Part shown: positions 1-8,268 of the stretch, one piece after another | How positions within the stretch are numbered: position 1 is the stretch's first letter | How the letters are laid out: each line of letters starts with the position of its first letter | Notes under the pieces: generated by a model | Database searches by the model: none | The model's input: only the letters and a program-made list of their open reading frames with translations | Told to the model about the DNA's origin: nothing | From: CAZBDU01 sp964490725 | Lineage (GTDB): Bacteria > Spirochaetota > Spirochaetia > SZUA-6 > DRHE01 | Length of the DNA stretch: 64,000 nucleotides | Reading direction: 5' to 3' | Assembly (NCBI GenBank): GCA_964490725.1 | Contig: CAZBDU010000017.1 | Location: 1-64,000, forward strand | Translations under genes and position numbers: made by a program

Positions 1-270
1 ATGGAGGAGCTGTTCGCGCTGCTGGGCGGCACCGGCACCGTCTGCTTCAACCACTTCGAGCCCCTCCCGGGGGAGGACGGGGAGAGCTACCTGGAGCGGC
101 TGGCGGAGGCGGCCCGGCGCCACCGAGCGCGGCTCATCCTGATCTCCGGCTGGCAGCCTTCCGGCCGCCCGGAGAAGGCCCGGGCGGTGGCGCGCTGGCA
201 CCGCCTCACGGCCCCGCAGCGCCGTTGGCCGCCCCCGGCCCCCTGCCGGCCGCCTCGACCACCAGAATGA
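1..270 (+). CDS. Partial or doubtful hypothetical protein at window edge
   Basis: An open frame starts with the first base of the window and ends at a TGA at 268-270 (89 codons). Because the window begins on the ATG, it cannot be told whether this is the true start or an internal Met of a longer gene. The first 50 residues look coding: alternating hydrophobic segments, including LILISGW, and a helix rich in E/R/A. The last 25 residues are proline- and arginine-rich and look like low-complexity high-GC sequence. I recognise no family. It could be the C-terminal end of a truncated gene. Confidence 0.3.
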   Translation: MEELFALLGGTGTVCFNHFEPLPGEDGESYLERLAEAARRHRARLILISGWQPSGRPEKARAVARWHRLTAPQRRWPPPAPCRPPRPPE

Positions 271-292
271 GCCCTGTCGTGGAGCGGGCTCC

Positions 293-769
293 TCAACCCC
301 GGCCCTGCGCCTCCAGCCTCTCCAGCAGCTTGAGGGTTCTGCGGTCGGGCTCGCCGCCGTAGTACTTTTCGAGCACGCGCTGGAACACGGTGCCCGCATC
401 CTCCGCCACGTGGGCGAACAACGTCATCGAGGATCGCAGCTTGAGATCGTCCGGATAGCCGAAGATCTGCGACGCCGACCGCCCTTCTACGGCAAGGAGC
501 GCTTCAGCACATTCCTCGAGCCTCTTCCCGAGCACCGGATGAGCCAGGTACTGCCGCGCCTCCTCCGCGCTCTTGATGGCGTAGTATTGGGCCGTCGAGC
601 TGTGCCCCAATCCCGCGATCTGCGGGAAGACGTACCACATCCAGTGACTTCGTTTCCAGCCGCTCTTCAGCTCCGCCAGGGCGGTGTCGTAGCTCCTCTC
701 CTGCGCGCTCAGAAAGCGACTCAGGTCAAAGGGGTCCTTCCCACCCGCTGCGTGGTCCGCTTTCCCCAT
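293..769 (-). CDS. DUF1810 family protein
   Basis: A 158-residue protein of the DUF1810 family, recognisable along its whole length: FDLSRFLSAQ near the N-terminus, KRSHWMWYVFPQ, the YYAIKS/YLAHPVLG segment, QIFGYPDDLKLRSSMTLFA in the centre, and EKYYGGEPD near the C-terminus. The family is usually 140-160 residues, so the protein is full length. No reaction is established for it; members are small cytosolic proteins. I chose the ATG at 769 rather than the upstream in-frame ATG at 790 because AAGGAG lies 7 bases before it. It is a single gene with no operon partner. Confidence 0.85.
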   Translation of the reverse strand: MGKADHAAGGKDPFDLSRFLSAQERSYDTALAELKSGWKRSHWMWYVFPQIAGLGHSSTAQYYAIKSAEEARQYLAHPVLGKRLEECAEALLAVEGRSASQIFGYPDDLKLRSSMTLFAHVAEDAGTVFQRVLEKYYGGEPDRRTLKLLERLEAQGRG

Positions 770-936
770 CGCTGACTCCTTTCCTCTCACCCCTCGCCTT
801 CCCGCGTTCCCAAGGTCAGTTTACAGGATTTCCCGCCACAGGGCGACGCCCTTCGCACGGTTCGCCATTTCACCACCGCACCGGTCGATCAAGGGCCCGT
901 GCACAAGGGGGTGAGGCCGATCGGCCCAGCGGATCC

Positions 937-966
937 TTGTTGCCGCCCTCCGGATCGCGCTATCAT
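937..966 (+). promoter_or_regulatory. Probable sigma-70 promoter of a leaderless mRNA
   Basis: A -10 element TATCAT at 961-966 lies 18 bases after a weak -35 TTGTTG at 937-942. The predicted transcription start falls at or beside the ATG at 973, which has no Shine-Dalgarno sequence. The transcript of the MNT-HEPN gene would then be leaderless. Confidence 0.45.
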
Positions 967-972
967 TCCGGT

Positions 973-1830
973 ATGGGCAGGCTCGAATCCCTGTGCTTGC
1001 GGTTCGAACGGTACTTCCAGGGCCGTTCGGATATCGCCATGGCCTTTCTGTTCGGGTCTGTGGCGCGAGTCCAACAGACCGAAGACTCCGATCTGGACAT
1101 CGCGGTATACTTCTATCCGCAGACCGGAGCCCTCGAATGGGAAGAGGACAAGGACTTTCCCTCACTCGACGACCTGTGGAGAGAGGTCGACGCAATCGCC
1201 TCTGCGAACACGGATCTGGTGGTCCTGAACAGGGCTCCTGCCACCTTGGCCTATGCGATTCTCGAGGACGGCCGGCCGATCATCGTCAAGGACATCGCCC
1301 TGTACTGGCGTCTGTTCCTTGCCGTCAGCTCTGCGGCCGAGGATTTTCGAGAGTTTGCCCGTGACTACTGGGAGATCAAACGCCGATCCCGATCTCTGAG
1401 CGAGATCGACAAGGACCGGCTTCTCCGTATCGCCGATTTCCTGCGAACCGAGCTGGCCGATGCGGAAACGTTCACCTCGCTCTCCCGGCCGGCATACGCC
1501 GGGGATTCGAACGCACGCAGAAACGTCGAACGATGGGTTGAAAACATCGTCAACGCCTCGATCGACATCGCCAAAGTCCTCCTGGCTTCGGCAGGAGGCC
1601 GGATCCCTCAAACCTATCGAGAGATTCTGGCCGACCTGAGCAGCCTGCCCGGCTTTGAGGCAGGCATGGCGGAGAAGCTGGCGGCGTTTTCCAAGTTGAG
1701 AAACATTCTGGCTCACGAGTATTTGGATATCCGGTGGATGCAGATATCGACCTTTATCGAGCGGGCGGTGCCCCACTACGAGTATCTTGCTCGATACACG
1801 GAGCGGCTCCTCTCGGAGCGAGAGCGGTGA
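973..1830 (+). CDS. Single-chain MNT nucleotidyltransferase-HEPN (MntA-HepT-like) protein
   Basis: A 285-residue fusion of the two halves of a HEPN/MNT toxin-antitoxin module. Residues about 20-110 are a minimal nucleotidyltransferase of the DNA polymerase beta superfamily, with FGSVAR followed by SDLDIAVYF, the two metal-binding Asp. The C-terminal half is a DUF86/HepT-like HEPN helical domain; near residue 241 it carries RNILAHEY, a complete R-X4-H-X-Y motif. In characterised systems the HEPN half is an RNase and the MNT half AMPylates the Tyr of this motif to silence it. Here both activities would sit in one polypeptide, so cis-neutralisation is inferred. I chose ATG 973 over ATG 937 because 937 lies inside the -35 element. 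Confidence 0.8.
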   Translation: MGRLESLCLRFERYFQGRSDIAMAFLFGSVARVQQTEDSDLDIAVYFYPQTGALEWEEDKDFPSLDDLWREVDAIASANTDLVVLNRAPATLAYAILEDGRPIIVKDIALYWRLFLAVSSAAEDFREFARDYWEIKRRSRSLSEIDKDRLLRIADFLRTELADAETFTSLSRPAYAGDSNARRNVERWVENIVNASIDIAKVLLASAGGRIPQTYREILADLSSLPGFEAGMAEKLAAFSKLRNILAHEYLDIRWMQISTFIERAVPHYEYLARYTERLLSERER

Positions 1831-1890
1831 CCGCTTCCGGCTCGCCCGCGCCGAGCCGCGGCGGCCTCCGTTCCCCGCCCCCGGCGCGTA

Positions 1891-1918
1891 TTGACGGCCC
1901 CGGGGGCCGTCCTATAAT
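1891..1918 (+). promoter_or_regulatory. Sigma-70 promoter of the kinase/NtrC pair
   Basis: TTGACG at 1891-1896 and a perfect TATAAT at 1913-1918 are separated by 16 bases, a near-consensus housekeeping promoter. Transcription should start near 1925, within the open frame that runs into the histidine kinase. This complicates the choice of start codon. Confidence 0.75.
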
Positions 1919-2041
1919 GAGGTTATCGACAGCCGACGGTTCGCCCGCATCCTGACGATCGCGCTTCTGACCCTGGCCACAGCGGGGGCGGGCCTCTATT
2001 TCCGCCTGGTTCTCCACACGGACGTCATCTACACCCACTTC

Positions 2042-3376
2042 ATGTACCTGCCCATTGCTCTGGCCTGCTGGTGGTGGGGACGCCGGGGCACGTTCGTAAC
2101 GCTGACCCTGGCCGCCGTGGTGGCCGCCTTTCACCTGGTGGGCCTGGGCCTGGGGACGCTGTGGAACGACGTCGCCCGCATCGGGTCCTTCGCCGTGGTC
2201 TCCCTGGCCATCGGCGAGCTGCGGGAGCGCGCCGCAGCGGGGGAGCAGGCCCTCCAGAGCTCGGAGCGGCGCTACCGGATGCTGCTGTCGAAAGCCCTCA
2301 AGGGGATCCTGGTCTGCCGGGAGGGGCGGGTGCTGTTCACCAACGATCACCTCTGCCGGATGATGGCTCGCCGACCGGAAGAGCTGGTGGGACGGAGTGT
2401 GGCCGGGCTGGTGGCCGCGGAAGACGCCGGGCGGCTGCAGGAAATCCTGCGCCTGCAGGACCCGCAGCTGCCGCCCGCCGACCACCAGGAGCTGCGCCTC
2501 AGGCGCCCCGGCGGGCAAACCCTCTGGGTGGAGGTGAGCGGCTGCTCCACCGACTTCGAGGGCGCCGAGGCGGTGCTCCTCAACCTCCACGACGTCACGG
2601 CGCGCAAGGAGGCGGAGTCCAGGCGCCGCGAGCTGGCGGAGCTGGCGCGCCGCCAGGAGGAGCAGCTGGAGCACTCCACGCGGCTGGCGGAGCTGGGCGA
2701 GATGGCCGCCGCCATTTCGCATGAGCTCAATCAGCCCCTCACCGGCATCCGCAACTACGCCCGCAACGCCTTCTACATGCTCGATCAGGGCCTGGGCAGC
2801 AGCTCCGAGGTCAAGTCGAACCTGCGGCTCATCTCCGAGCAGGTGGATCGGGCCGCCAAGATCATCAGCGAGATGCGCCAGCTGACCCGCCGTTCGGAAA
2901 AGCACTTCGCCCGGGTGGACCTCAACGGCGTGATCCGGGAGAGCGTGGATTTCCTGCTGCCCCAGATGAAGCTCTCCGGCGTGGAGGTGCAGCTCTGCCT
3001 GGACCCCGACCTGCCCGTTACCTGGGGGGATCGAATCCGGCTGGCCCAGGTGTTCCTGAACCTCCTCAACAACGCTCGCCAGGCAATGGAAGGCTCCGGC
3101 ACCCGCCGGCTGCGCGTCAGCTCCCACGGCGATGAGAGCGGCCGGCTGCTGGTGGCCGAAGTCCGCGACACGGGCAAGGGGTTCTCCGAGGAGGAAGCCC
3201 GCAATCTGTTCGTCCCCTTTTACACCACCAAGAAGACCAGCGGCACCGGACTGGGCCTGTCGATCTCCAGGAACATCATCAAGGACCACGGCGGCACCAT
3301 CGAGGCCGCCGGAGCCCCGCAGGGGGGCGCGACCTTCACGGTGCGGCTCCCGGCGACGACAGAGGACGCGCAATGA
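2042..3376 (+). CDS. PAS-domain sensor histidine kinase of a sigma-54 two-component pair
   Basis: A membrane-anchored sensor kinase, 444 residues from the first ATG. It has short hydrophobic segments at the N-terminus, a PAS domain (about 75-200), a HisKA helix with the phospho-acceptor His in AAISHELNQPLTG (about 229), and a HATPase domain with NLLNNARQAM, DTGKGFS and TGLGLSIS. The reading frame stays open upstream to 1895, and codons 1946-2041 encode a convincing transmembrane helix (RILTIALLTLATAG). The real protein therefore probably starts earlier, although no ATG, GTG or TTG is in frame there. The stop overlaps the next gene as ATGA. The partner is the NtrC-type regulator, and the likely target is the sigma-54 promoter at 5107. 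The stimulus is unknown. Confidence 0.85.
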   Translation: MYLPIALACWWWGRRGTFVTLTLAAVVAAFHLVGLGLGTLWNDVARIGSFAVVSLAIGELRERAAAGEQALQSSERRYRMLLSKALKGILVCREGRVLFTNDHLCRMMARRPEELVGRSVAGLVAAEDAGRLQEILRLQDPQLPPADHQELRLRRPGGQTLWVEVSGCSTDFEGAEAVLLNLHDVTARKEAESRRRELAELARRQEEQLEHSTRLAELGEMAAAISHELNQPLTGIRNYARNAFYMLDQGLGSSSEVKSNLRLISEQVDRAAKIISEMRQLTRRSEKHFARVDLNGVIRESVDFLLPQMKLSGVEVQLCLDPDLPVTWGDRIRLAQVFLNLLNNARQAMEGSGTRRLRVSSHGDESGRLLVAEVRDTGKGFSEEEARNLFVPFYTTKKTSGTGLGLSISRNIIKDHGGTIEAAGAPQGGATFTVRLPATTEDAQ

Positions 3377-4839
3377 AGGCGGAGGGGGAAAGACCCACCA
3401 TCGTGGTGATCGATGACGATGAAGCGGCCCGCCTCTCCATCGCCCAGATGCTGCGCCTGCGCGACTACGAGGTGGAGGTGTTTTCCTCCGCGGAGGGGGC
3501 TCTGCAGTGGCCGGCCCTGGGGCAGTCCATGTGCGTCATCACCGACGTCAAGATGCCCGGCCTGGACGGTGAGCAGCTTCTGGCCCGCGTGCAGGAGCAG
3601 GAGCTTCCCCCACCGGTGGTGATGATCACGGGCCACGGAGACATCGCCATGGCGGTGCGCTGCCTCAAGGCGGGAGCCTTCGACTTCATCGAGAAGCCCT
3701 TCGACGACGAGGTGCTGCTGGCCTACGTGGCCAAGGCCGTGGAGCAGCGGAGATTGCTCCTGGAGAGCGAAGCGCTGCGCCGCCGCCTGGCCCTGCTGCC
3801 CGCTGCGGAGGACGGACGCTACGGCATGATCGGCCGCTCACGACCCATGCAGCGGCTCTACGAGCAGATCGAAGTGGCGGCCGGAACCGACGCCTCCGTG
3901 CTGATCACCGGCGAGACCGGGACGGGTAAGGAGCTGGTGGCTCGAGCCATCCACGGGCAGAGCGCTCGCGCCGCCAGACCGTTCGTGCCGGTGAACGCCG
4001 GTGCCCTGCCCGAGACCCTCCTGGAGAGCGAGCTCTTCGGCCACGCCCGTGGATCCTTCACCGGCGCCACCTCGCAGCGGGAAGGCAAGCTCGTCATGGC
4101 CTCCGGCGGCACCCTCCTGCTGGACGAGATCGAGTCCATTCCCCTTCGGGCGCAGGTGCAGCTGCTCCGCGTGCTGGACGACGGCATCGTCGAGCCCCTG
4201 GGCAGCGACAGACCGCGGAAGGTGGACATCCGCCTGCTCGCCTCCTCGAACCTCGATCTGCAGGAGGAGGTCCGCCGAGGTGCGCTGCGGGAGGACTTCT
4301 ATCACCGCATCGTGGTGCTGTCCATCGACGTTCCCCCCTTGCGGGAGCGCCGGGAGGACATCCCCCTGCTGATCACCCACTTCCTTCACCAGGCGGGGCA
4401 GCGGTGGGGCGGCTCACCGCCGACGCTGCCCGACGGTTCTCTTCAGGAGATGCTCGGCCACGATTGGCCGGGCAACGTCAGGGAGCTGAGGAACGCCGTG
4501 GACCGCCTGGTGATCACCGCCAGAGACGGGGTGGCGGGCCCCTTCGTGCCGGACCTGGGAGCGGCTCCAGGAGACCATGAGACCGGGCCCGGGACTGCGG
4601 GGGCCGCGCAGGAACAGCCGGGGCGGCGCCGGGACCAGCCGGGAAGGCTTCCGAGCCTGCCGGCCGGTGCCGGCCGGCTGCGGGAGGAGCTGGAGGCCCG
4701 GGAACGCTCCTTCATCGAGGCGGCCCTGCGTGCCCACCGGGGTCAGCTCAACCCCACCTACCGCGCCCTGGGCATCTCCCGCCGCGCCCTGTACGAACGC
4801 ATGAAAAAATACGGCCTGGACCGGGTGTCCTTCCGCTGA
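3373..4839 (+). CDS. NtrC-family sigma-54-dependent response regulator
   Basis: A 488-residue activator with the usual three domains: an N-terminal receiver (phospho-Asp in DVKMPGLDG near residue 59, Lys in EKPFDDE), a central AAA+ domain and a Fis-type helix-turn-helix at the C-terminus (YRALGISRRALYERM). The AAA+ domain has Walker A GETGTGKE near 180, the sigma-54 contact loop GSFTGA (usual form GAFTGA) near 226 and LLLDEIES as Walker B. A low-complexity Gly/Pro/Arg linker (about 395-435) precedes the DNA-binding domain. It is translationally coupled to the upstream kinase by an ATGA overlap. The only good sigma-54 promoter nearby is 270 bases downstream, in front of the hydrogenase operon, which makes that operon the probable target. 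Confidence 0.9.
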   Translation: MKAEGERPTIVVIDDDEAARLSIAQMLRLRDYEVEVFSSAEGALQWPALGQSMCVITDVKMPGLDGEQLLARVQEQELPPPVVMITGHGDIAMAVRCLKAGAFDFIEKPFDDEVLLAYVAKAVEQRRLLLESEALRRRLALLPAAEDGRYGMIGRSRPMQRLYEQIEVAAGTDASVLITGETGTGKELVARAIHGQSARAARPFVPVNAGALPETLLESELFGHARGSFTGATSQREGKLVMASGGTLLLDEIESIPLRAQVQLLRVLDDGIVEPLGSDRPRKVDIRLLASSNLDLQEEVRRGALREDFYHRIVVLSIDVPPLRERREDIPLLITHFLHQAGQRWGGSPPTLPDGSLQEMLGHDWPGNVRELRNAVDRLVITARDGVAGPFVPDLGAAPGDHETGPGTAGAAQEQPGRRRDQPGRLPSLPAGAGRLREELEARERSFIEAALRAHRGQLNPTYRALGISRRALYERMKKYGLDRVSFR

Positions 4840-4873
4840 CCCAGCCTCAGCGGCGGGGGCGATCGTTCAGAGC

Positions 4874-4909
4874 CTCTGCGCAGAGATGTGCGCAGATCTC
4901 CCATGGGAG
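4874..4909 (+). promoter_or_regulatory. Candidate upstream activator sites (two palindromes)
   Basis: Two perfect 12-bp palindromes lie close together: CTCTGCGCAGAG at 4874-4885 and CTCCCATGGGAG at 4898-4909. They are in the 336-base gap after the NtrC-type gene and about 200-230 bases upstream of the sigma-54 promoter, a plausible position for enhancer-type binding. The two palindromes differ in sequence, so they may not bind the same protein. The rest of the gap (4840-5106) shows no gene. Confidence 0.35.
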
Positions 4910-5106
4910 CCTGGCGCCCAGAATGCTTGGCCCCCCGGCGCCCATGAGCGCCTGTAACCTGTCCGCCCCGGCGATGCGGCAAAGGACTCATGCCTCTGCC
5001 GGCCGGATGAGCCTTCGTGCTAACTCCTTACCTTCATGACAGTTAGATCCCCGGAGTAGACCCCTGTCGGCCGCCCTTCTCCGCAGGAGCCCTACAACCT
5101 CCCGGC

Positions 5107-5122
5107 TGGCACGCTTCTGGCA
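5107..5122 (+). promoter_or_regulatory. Sigma-54 (-24/-12) promoter of the hydrogenase operon
   Basis: TGGCAC at 5107-5112, a 5-base gap and TGGCA at 5118-5122 match the -24/-12 consensus TGGCAC-N5-TTGCA at all but one position, with the GG and GC dinucleotides correctly spaced. The start codon of the first operon gene is 54 bases downstream. A sigma-54 activator gene lies immediately upstream. Confidence 0.75.
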
Positions 5123-5175
5123 TAGCTGGTGCAGGCCCTTTGTCGGGCGGATCTCGCAAGACCCGAGGTGGAACG

Positions 5176-5523
5176 ATGACGCTGAGAAACCTGGCTGATC
5201 GAATCGAGGCCCGGATCGCAGGCGGTGGTGCCGACGACGTGGAGATACGCTCGGTCTACGCCGGCGACAGGATGAGCGACCTCATCGAGCACACCTCCCA
5301 GCACACCCTGCTGGTAACGAATCTGACCAGCCCGCAGCTGGTGCGCATGGCGGAGCTCATGGATGCCCCCGCCCTTTGCTTCGTGGAAGGGGCGGACCCG
5401 GAGGCGGAGCTGGCGGAGGCCGCGGCCCGGGCGGGCACAGTCCTCATGGTCTCCCGGTACGACCTCTTCGAGACCTGCGGCCGACTCTACGCGGCGCTGG
5501 ATGCGGAGAGCCGCCGCAAATGA
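5176..5523 (+). CDS. DRTGG domain protein, hydrogenase operon (copy 1)
   Basis: A 115-residue single-domain protein of the DRTGG type: an N-terminal helix, a beta strand DDVEIRSVYAGD, then SDLIEHTSQHTLLVTNLTS and a C-terminal VSRYDLFETCGRLY segment. Stand-alone DRTGG proteins recur in [FeFe]-hydrogenase operons of clostridia, thermotogae and spirochaetes. Their function is not known; ligand sensing or maturation have been suggested. It is the first gene after the sigma-54 promoter, is preceded by GAGGTGG, and its stop overlaps the next start as ATGA. A second copy follows at 7151. Confidence 0.8.
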   Translation: MTLRNLADRIEARIAGGGADDVEIRSVYAGDRMSDLIEHTSQHTLLVTNLTSPQLVRMAELMDAPALCFVEGADPEAELAEAAARAGTVLMVSRYDLFETCGRLYAALDAESRRK

Positions 5524-7154
5524 TCGCGGCTTCCTACCCCATCGAGGGTGGGGACTTCGACCGGGCGGGGTCGGCCTCCCGGGGTCTGAAGGAGCAGCTG
5601 AAGAAGGTCGGCGTCGAGGCGGAGATCATGCGGCGGATCATGATCGCCGCATATGAGGCGGAGATGAACGTGGTGATTCATGCCTCCCGGGGAACCCTCT
5701 GGGCGGGCCTGGAGGACGGGCATCTGGACCTGGAGGTGGTGGACGAGGGCCCGGGCATCGCGGACATGGAGAGGGCCATGCTGGCCGGATACTCCACTGC
5801 CGGCCAGACAGCCCGGGACCTGGGCTTCGGTGCCGGCATGGGGCTCCCGAACATCCGCAGGGCGAGCGACCGATTCAGCATCGACTCTCAGCCGGGCCGG
5901 GGCACCCGGGTCCGCTCTACCATATTCCTGCGCCCCGCACGGCTCGAGGACTCCCTCTCCAACTCCCTTCGGGTGGTGGCGGGGCGCTGCAAGGGCTGCC
6001 TGGCCTGCCTGAAGGCCTGCCCCGTGGGGGCGATTCGAGTTCGCGAGCGCCGCCCCGAGATCCTCCCCTCCTGCATCGACTGCACGAGCTGCATCGCCGC
6101 CTGCCCCACCGGGGCCCTGGCACTGCGGGATCCCGGCCGGGGGAGACCCCTCCCGGTGGAGGCCCGCGCGGCCACCCTGGTGCTGCCCCTGGCATTCCTG
6201 ACCGCCTTCGGCGAGGCCCTGCCCCCGGAAGCGCTTCTGGCGGCGGTCCGGGTGCTGGGATTCCGGGCGGTGCGCTTCACCGAAGAGTGGGAGGCGGCGC
6301 TGCGGGCGGAGGCACCGCACACGGCCAGCGAGGCCGCCGGGAAGCCTCTGCTCCTTCCCCTCTGCCCGCCGCTGGTAAACCTGGTGTGCGCCCACTTCCC
6401 TTCGCTGATCGGGAACCTGGCGCCCCTCTTGAGCCCGGTAGAGGCCGTCCGGGACAGCTTTCGGCTCGAGCCGGTCACCGTCGTGCCTGCCTGTCCGGGC
6501 CAGCAGTCCCTCCTGGAGGCGGACAGCCGGCCGGGGAGGCTGCGGCTGCTGGCCCCGGAGAGCCTGCTCCGCCTCCTGCTGCCCCTCCTGGAACACCGGC
6601 GGGCCCGCTCCGGGGCGGGCGCGGAGGGTGCGCCCGGGCCGGCTTGGGTGGGCGGCGCCTCGGGGCGGGGCGGCTTGCCCGCGGCGCCGCCCGGCCATCC
6701 GCGCACCCTCCGCGCGGAAGGCATGCCGCACGTGCTGCGGGTGCTGGAAAAAGCGGAAAAGGGCCTGCTCGGGGATATCGAGGTGCTGGAGCTCACGGCC
6801 TGCACCCGCGGGTGCTTCGGTTCGCCCCTCTTTCCCGAGGATCCCTTCGTGGCTGAAGCCCGCCATTCCTACAGCCAGGCGCCGCACCCTTCGCCGGCTG
6901 GCGGGATCGAGGCGGCGGCCCTGCATCGCGGGGAACCCCTGCGCCCCCGGCGGGGCACGCGCCTGGATGACGACATGGCCAGGGCCGTGGAGAAGCTGGC
7001 CCGCATCGATGCCCTCACCCGGCGCCTGCCGGGACGCGATTGCGGGGCCTGCGGCGCCCCGACCTGCGCGGCCCTGGCCGAGGACATCGTGCTGGGGCGC
7101 TGCGGGGGCGATGCCTGCATCGTCCCGGGAACCGGCGAGGAGGAGGCGAGATGA
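5520..7154 (+). CDS. HATPase/ferredoxin fusion, hydrogenase-operon iron-sulfur protein
   Basis: A 544-residue multidomain protein. Residues 1-140 are an anti-sigma-factor (RsbW/SpoIIAB)-like ATPase domain with EAEMNVVIHA (N box), VVDEGPGI and GAGMGLPNI. Next come two [4Fe-4S] ferredoxin motifs, CKGCLACLKACP near 158 and CIDCTSCIAACP near 185. A roughly 250-residue region with scattered Cys follows. The C-terminus has a further cluster motif, CGACGAPTCAAL, of the type seen in RnfB and CO-dehydrogenase proteins. It resembles proteins found beside HydA that are thought to feed or regulate electron flow. Whether it phosphorylates anything is unknown. The ATG at 5520 overlaps the upstream stop. 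Confidence 0.8.
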   Translation: MIAASYPIEGGDFDRAGSASRGLKEQLKKVGVEAEIMRRIMIAAYEAEMNVVIHASRGTLWAGLEDGHLDLEVVDEGPGIADMERAMLAGYSTAGQTARDLGFGAGMGLPNIRRASDRFSIDSQPGRGTRVRSTIFLRPARLEDSLSNSLRVVAGRCKGCLACLKACPVGAIRVRERRPEILPSCIDCTSCIAACPTGALALRDPGRGRPLPVEARAATLVLPLAFLTAFGEALPPEALLAAVRVLGFRAVRFTEEWEAALRAEAPHTASEAAGKPLLLPLCPPLVNLVCAHFPSLIGNLAPLLSPVEAVRDSFRLEPVTVVPACPGQQSLLEADSRPGRLRLLAPESLLRLLLPLLEHRRARSGAGAEGAPGPAWVGGASGRGGLPAAPPGHPRTLRAEGMPHVLRVLEKAEKGLLGDIEVLELTACTRGCFGSPLFPEDPFVAEARHSYSQAPHPSPAGGIEAAALHRGEPLRPRRGTRLDDDMARAVEKLARIDALTRRLPGRDCGACGAPTCAALAEDIVLGRCGGDACIVPGTGEEEAR

Positions 7155-7513
7155 CCTTGAAGCGAATCGCAGCAGAGCTGGGCCTGGAGCTGCTGACTCC
7201 GGAGCTGGCCCTGACGGACACCCGGGAGGTAGGGCACGCTCACGCTTCGGACTTGCTCAGCGACGTGCTGGCCAACGCCCCCTCCCACGGGATCCTCCTC
7301 ACCATCCAGGTGCACATGAACGTGATCGCGGTGGCACTGCACGCCGCCCAGGCCGCCGTGGTCTTCACCGCCGGAATGGTTCCGGAGCGGGCGGTCCGTT
7401 CCAGAGCCGCGGAGGAGAAGCTGCCTCTGTTCGCCACCAAGAGCTCCACCTTCGACACGGCGGGACGGCTGTACCTGCTGGGACTGCGGGGACGCGATGG
7501 ACGCGATGAATGA
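7151..7513 (+). CDS. DRTGG domain protein, hydrogenase operon (copy 2)
   Basis: A second DRTGG-type protein of 120 residues with the same architecture as the one at 5176: an N-terminal helix (MTLKRIAAELGLELL), a HASDLLSDVLANAP segment, an ILLTIQVHMNVIAVA strand and the closing KSSTFDTAGRLYLLGL. The two copies align loosely (SDLI/SDLL, and FETCGRLY/FDTAGRLY), so they are ancient paralogues rather than a recent duplication. AGGAGGCGAG precedes the ATG, which overlaps the upstream stop. The two copies flank the HATPase/ferredoxin gene. Function is unknown. Confidence 0.8.
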   Translation: MTLKRIAAELGLELLTPELALTDTREVGHAHASDLLSDVLANAPSHGILLTIQVHMNVIAVALHAAQAAVVFTAGMVPERAVRSRAAEEKLPLFATKSSTFDTAGRLYLLGLRGRDGRDE

Positions 7514-8268
7514 CCGGCGTGCTGGCGGACCTGCACATTCACACCGCGCTCTCGCCGTGCGCGGACCGGGGGATGACGCCCTCCAGGATCGTCGAGGAAG
7601 CGAGGAGGCAGGGGCTGGCCATGATCGCGATCTGTGACCACAACTCCGCCGGCAACGCGGCTGCCGTGTGCCAGGCTGCGGGTAGGGCAGCGGGCGGTGC
7701 CCTGACCGTCATTGCCGGCATCGAAATCACGACGGTGGAGGAGGTCCACGTCCTGGGGCTGTTCCCCTCCGGAGCGGCGGCCTGCAGAGTCTCCGAGCGC
7801 GTGCGGGCAACGTTGCCCGAGGAGCCGCGGCGCCCGGGCGGCGCGCCTCCCTTCTGGTCCGAGCAGACGCTGTTCGACGCCCAGGACCGGAAAACGGGGG
7901 TGGAGAGGCGCATGCTGGGACTGGCCTGCGGGTTTGAGCTCAACGCGGCGGTGGCCCTCATTCGCCAGCACGGCGGTCTGGCCGTTGCCGCCCACATCGA
8001 CCGCCGCTCCTTCAGCGTCCTCGGGCAGCTCGGGTTCTTCCCCGAGGGGGTGTCCTTCGATGCGGCGGAGATCTCGGCGGCCGGGGTGGCCCGGGGGCTC
8101 GGGGGGGAATACCGGCGCCTGGGCGTCCCGCTGGTGAGCTCCTCGGACGGCCACTCACCGGAGGAGATCGGCTGCGCCTGCACGGCCCTCCTGATCGCCG
8201 AGCCCAGCTTCGCAGAGCTTTCCATGGCCCTGAGGGGGCAGGCCGGGAGGAGGTGCACCGTTGCGTGA
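7510..8268 (+). CDS. PHP-domain metal-dependent phosphoesterase
   Basis: A 252-residue PHP-superfamily hydrolase. The metal-binding signature appears in order: DLHIHTALSPC at the N-terminus, ICDHNSAGN near 40, IEITTVEEVHVLG near 75, AAHIDRR near 160 and VSSSDGHSPEEIG near 215. PHP enzymes cleave phosphomonoesters or nucleotides with two or three metal ions. Copies of this subfamily are regularly embedded in [FeFe]-hydrogenase operons, but their substrate is unknown. It is coupled to its neighbours on both sides: the start overlaps the previous stop (ATGA), and the end overlaps the TTG start of the next gene. Confidence 0.85.
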   Translation: MTGVLADLHIHTALSPCADRGMTPSRIVEEARRQGLAMIAICDHNSAGNAAAVCQAAGRAAGGALTVIAGIEITTVEEVHVLGLFPSGAAACRVSERVRATLPEEPRRPGGAPPFWSEQTLFDAQDRKTGVERRMLGLACGFELNAAVALIRQHGGLAVAAHIDRRSFSVLGQLGFFPEGVSFDAAEISAAGVARGLGGEYRRLGVPLVSSSDGHSPEEIGCACTALLIAEPSFAELSMALRGQAGRRCTVA

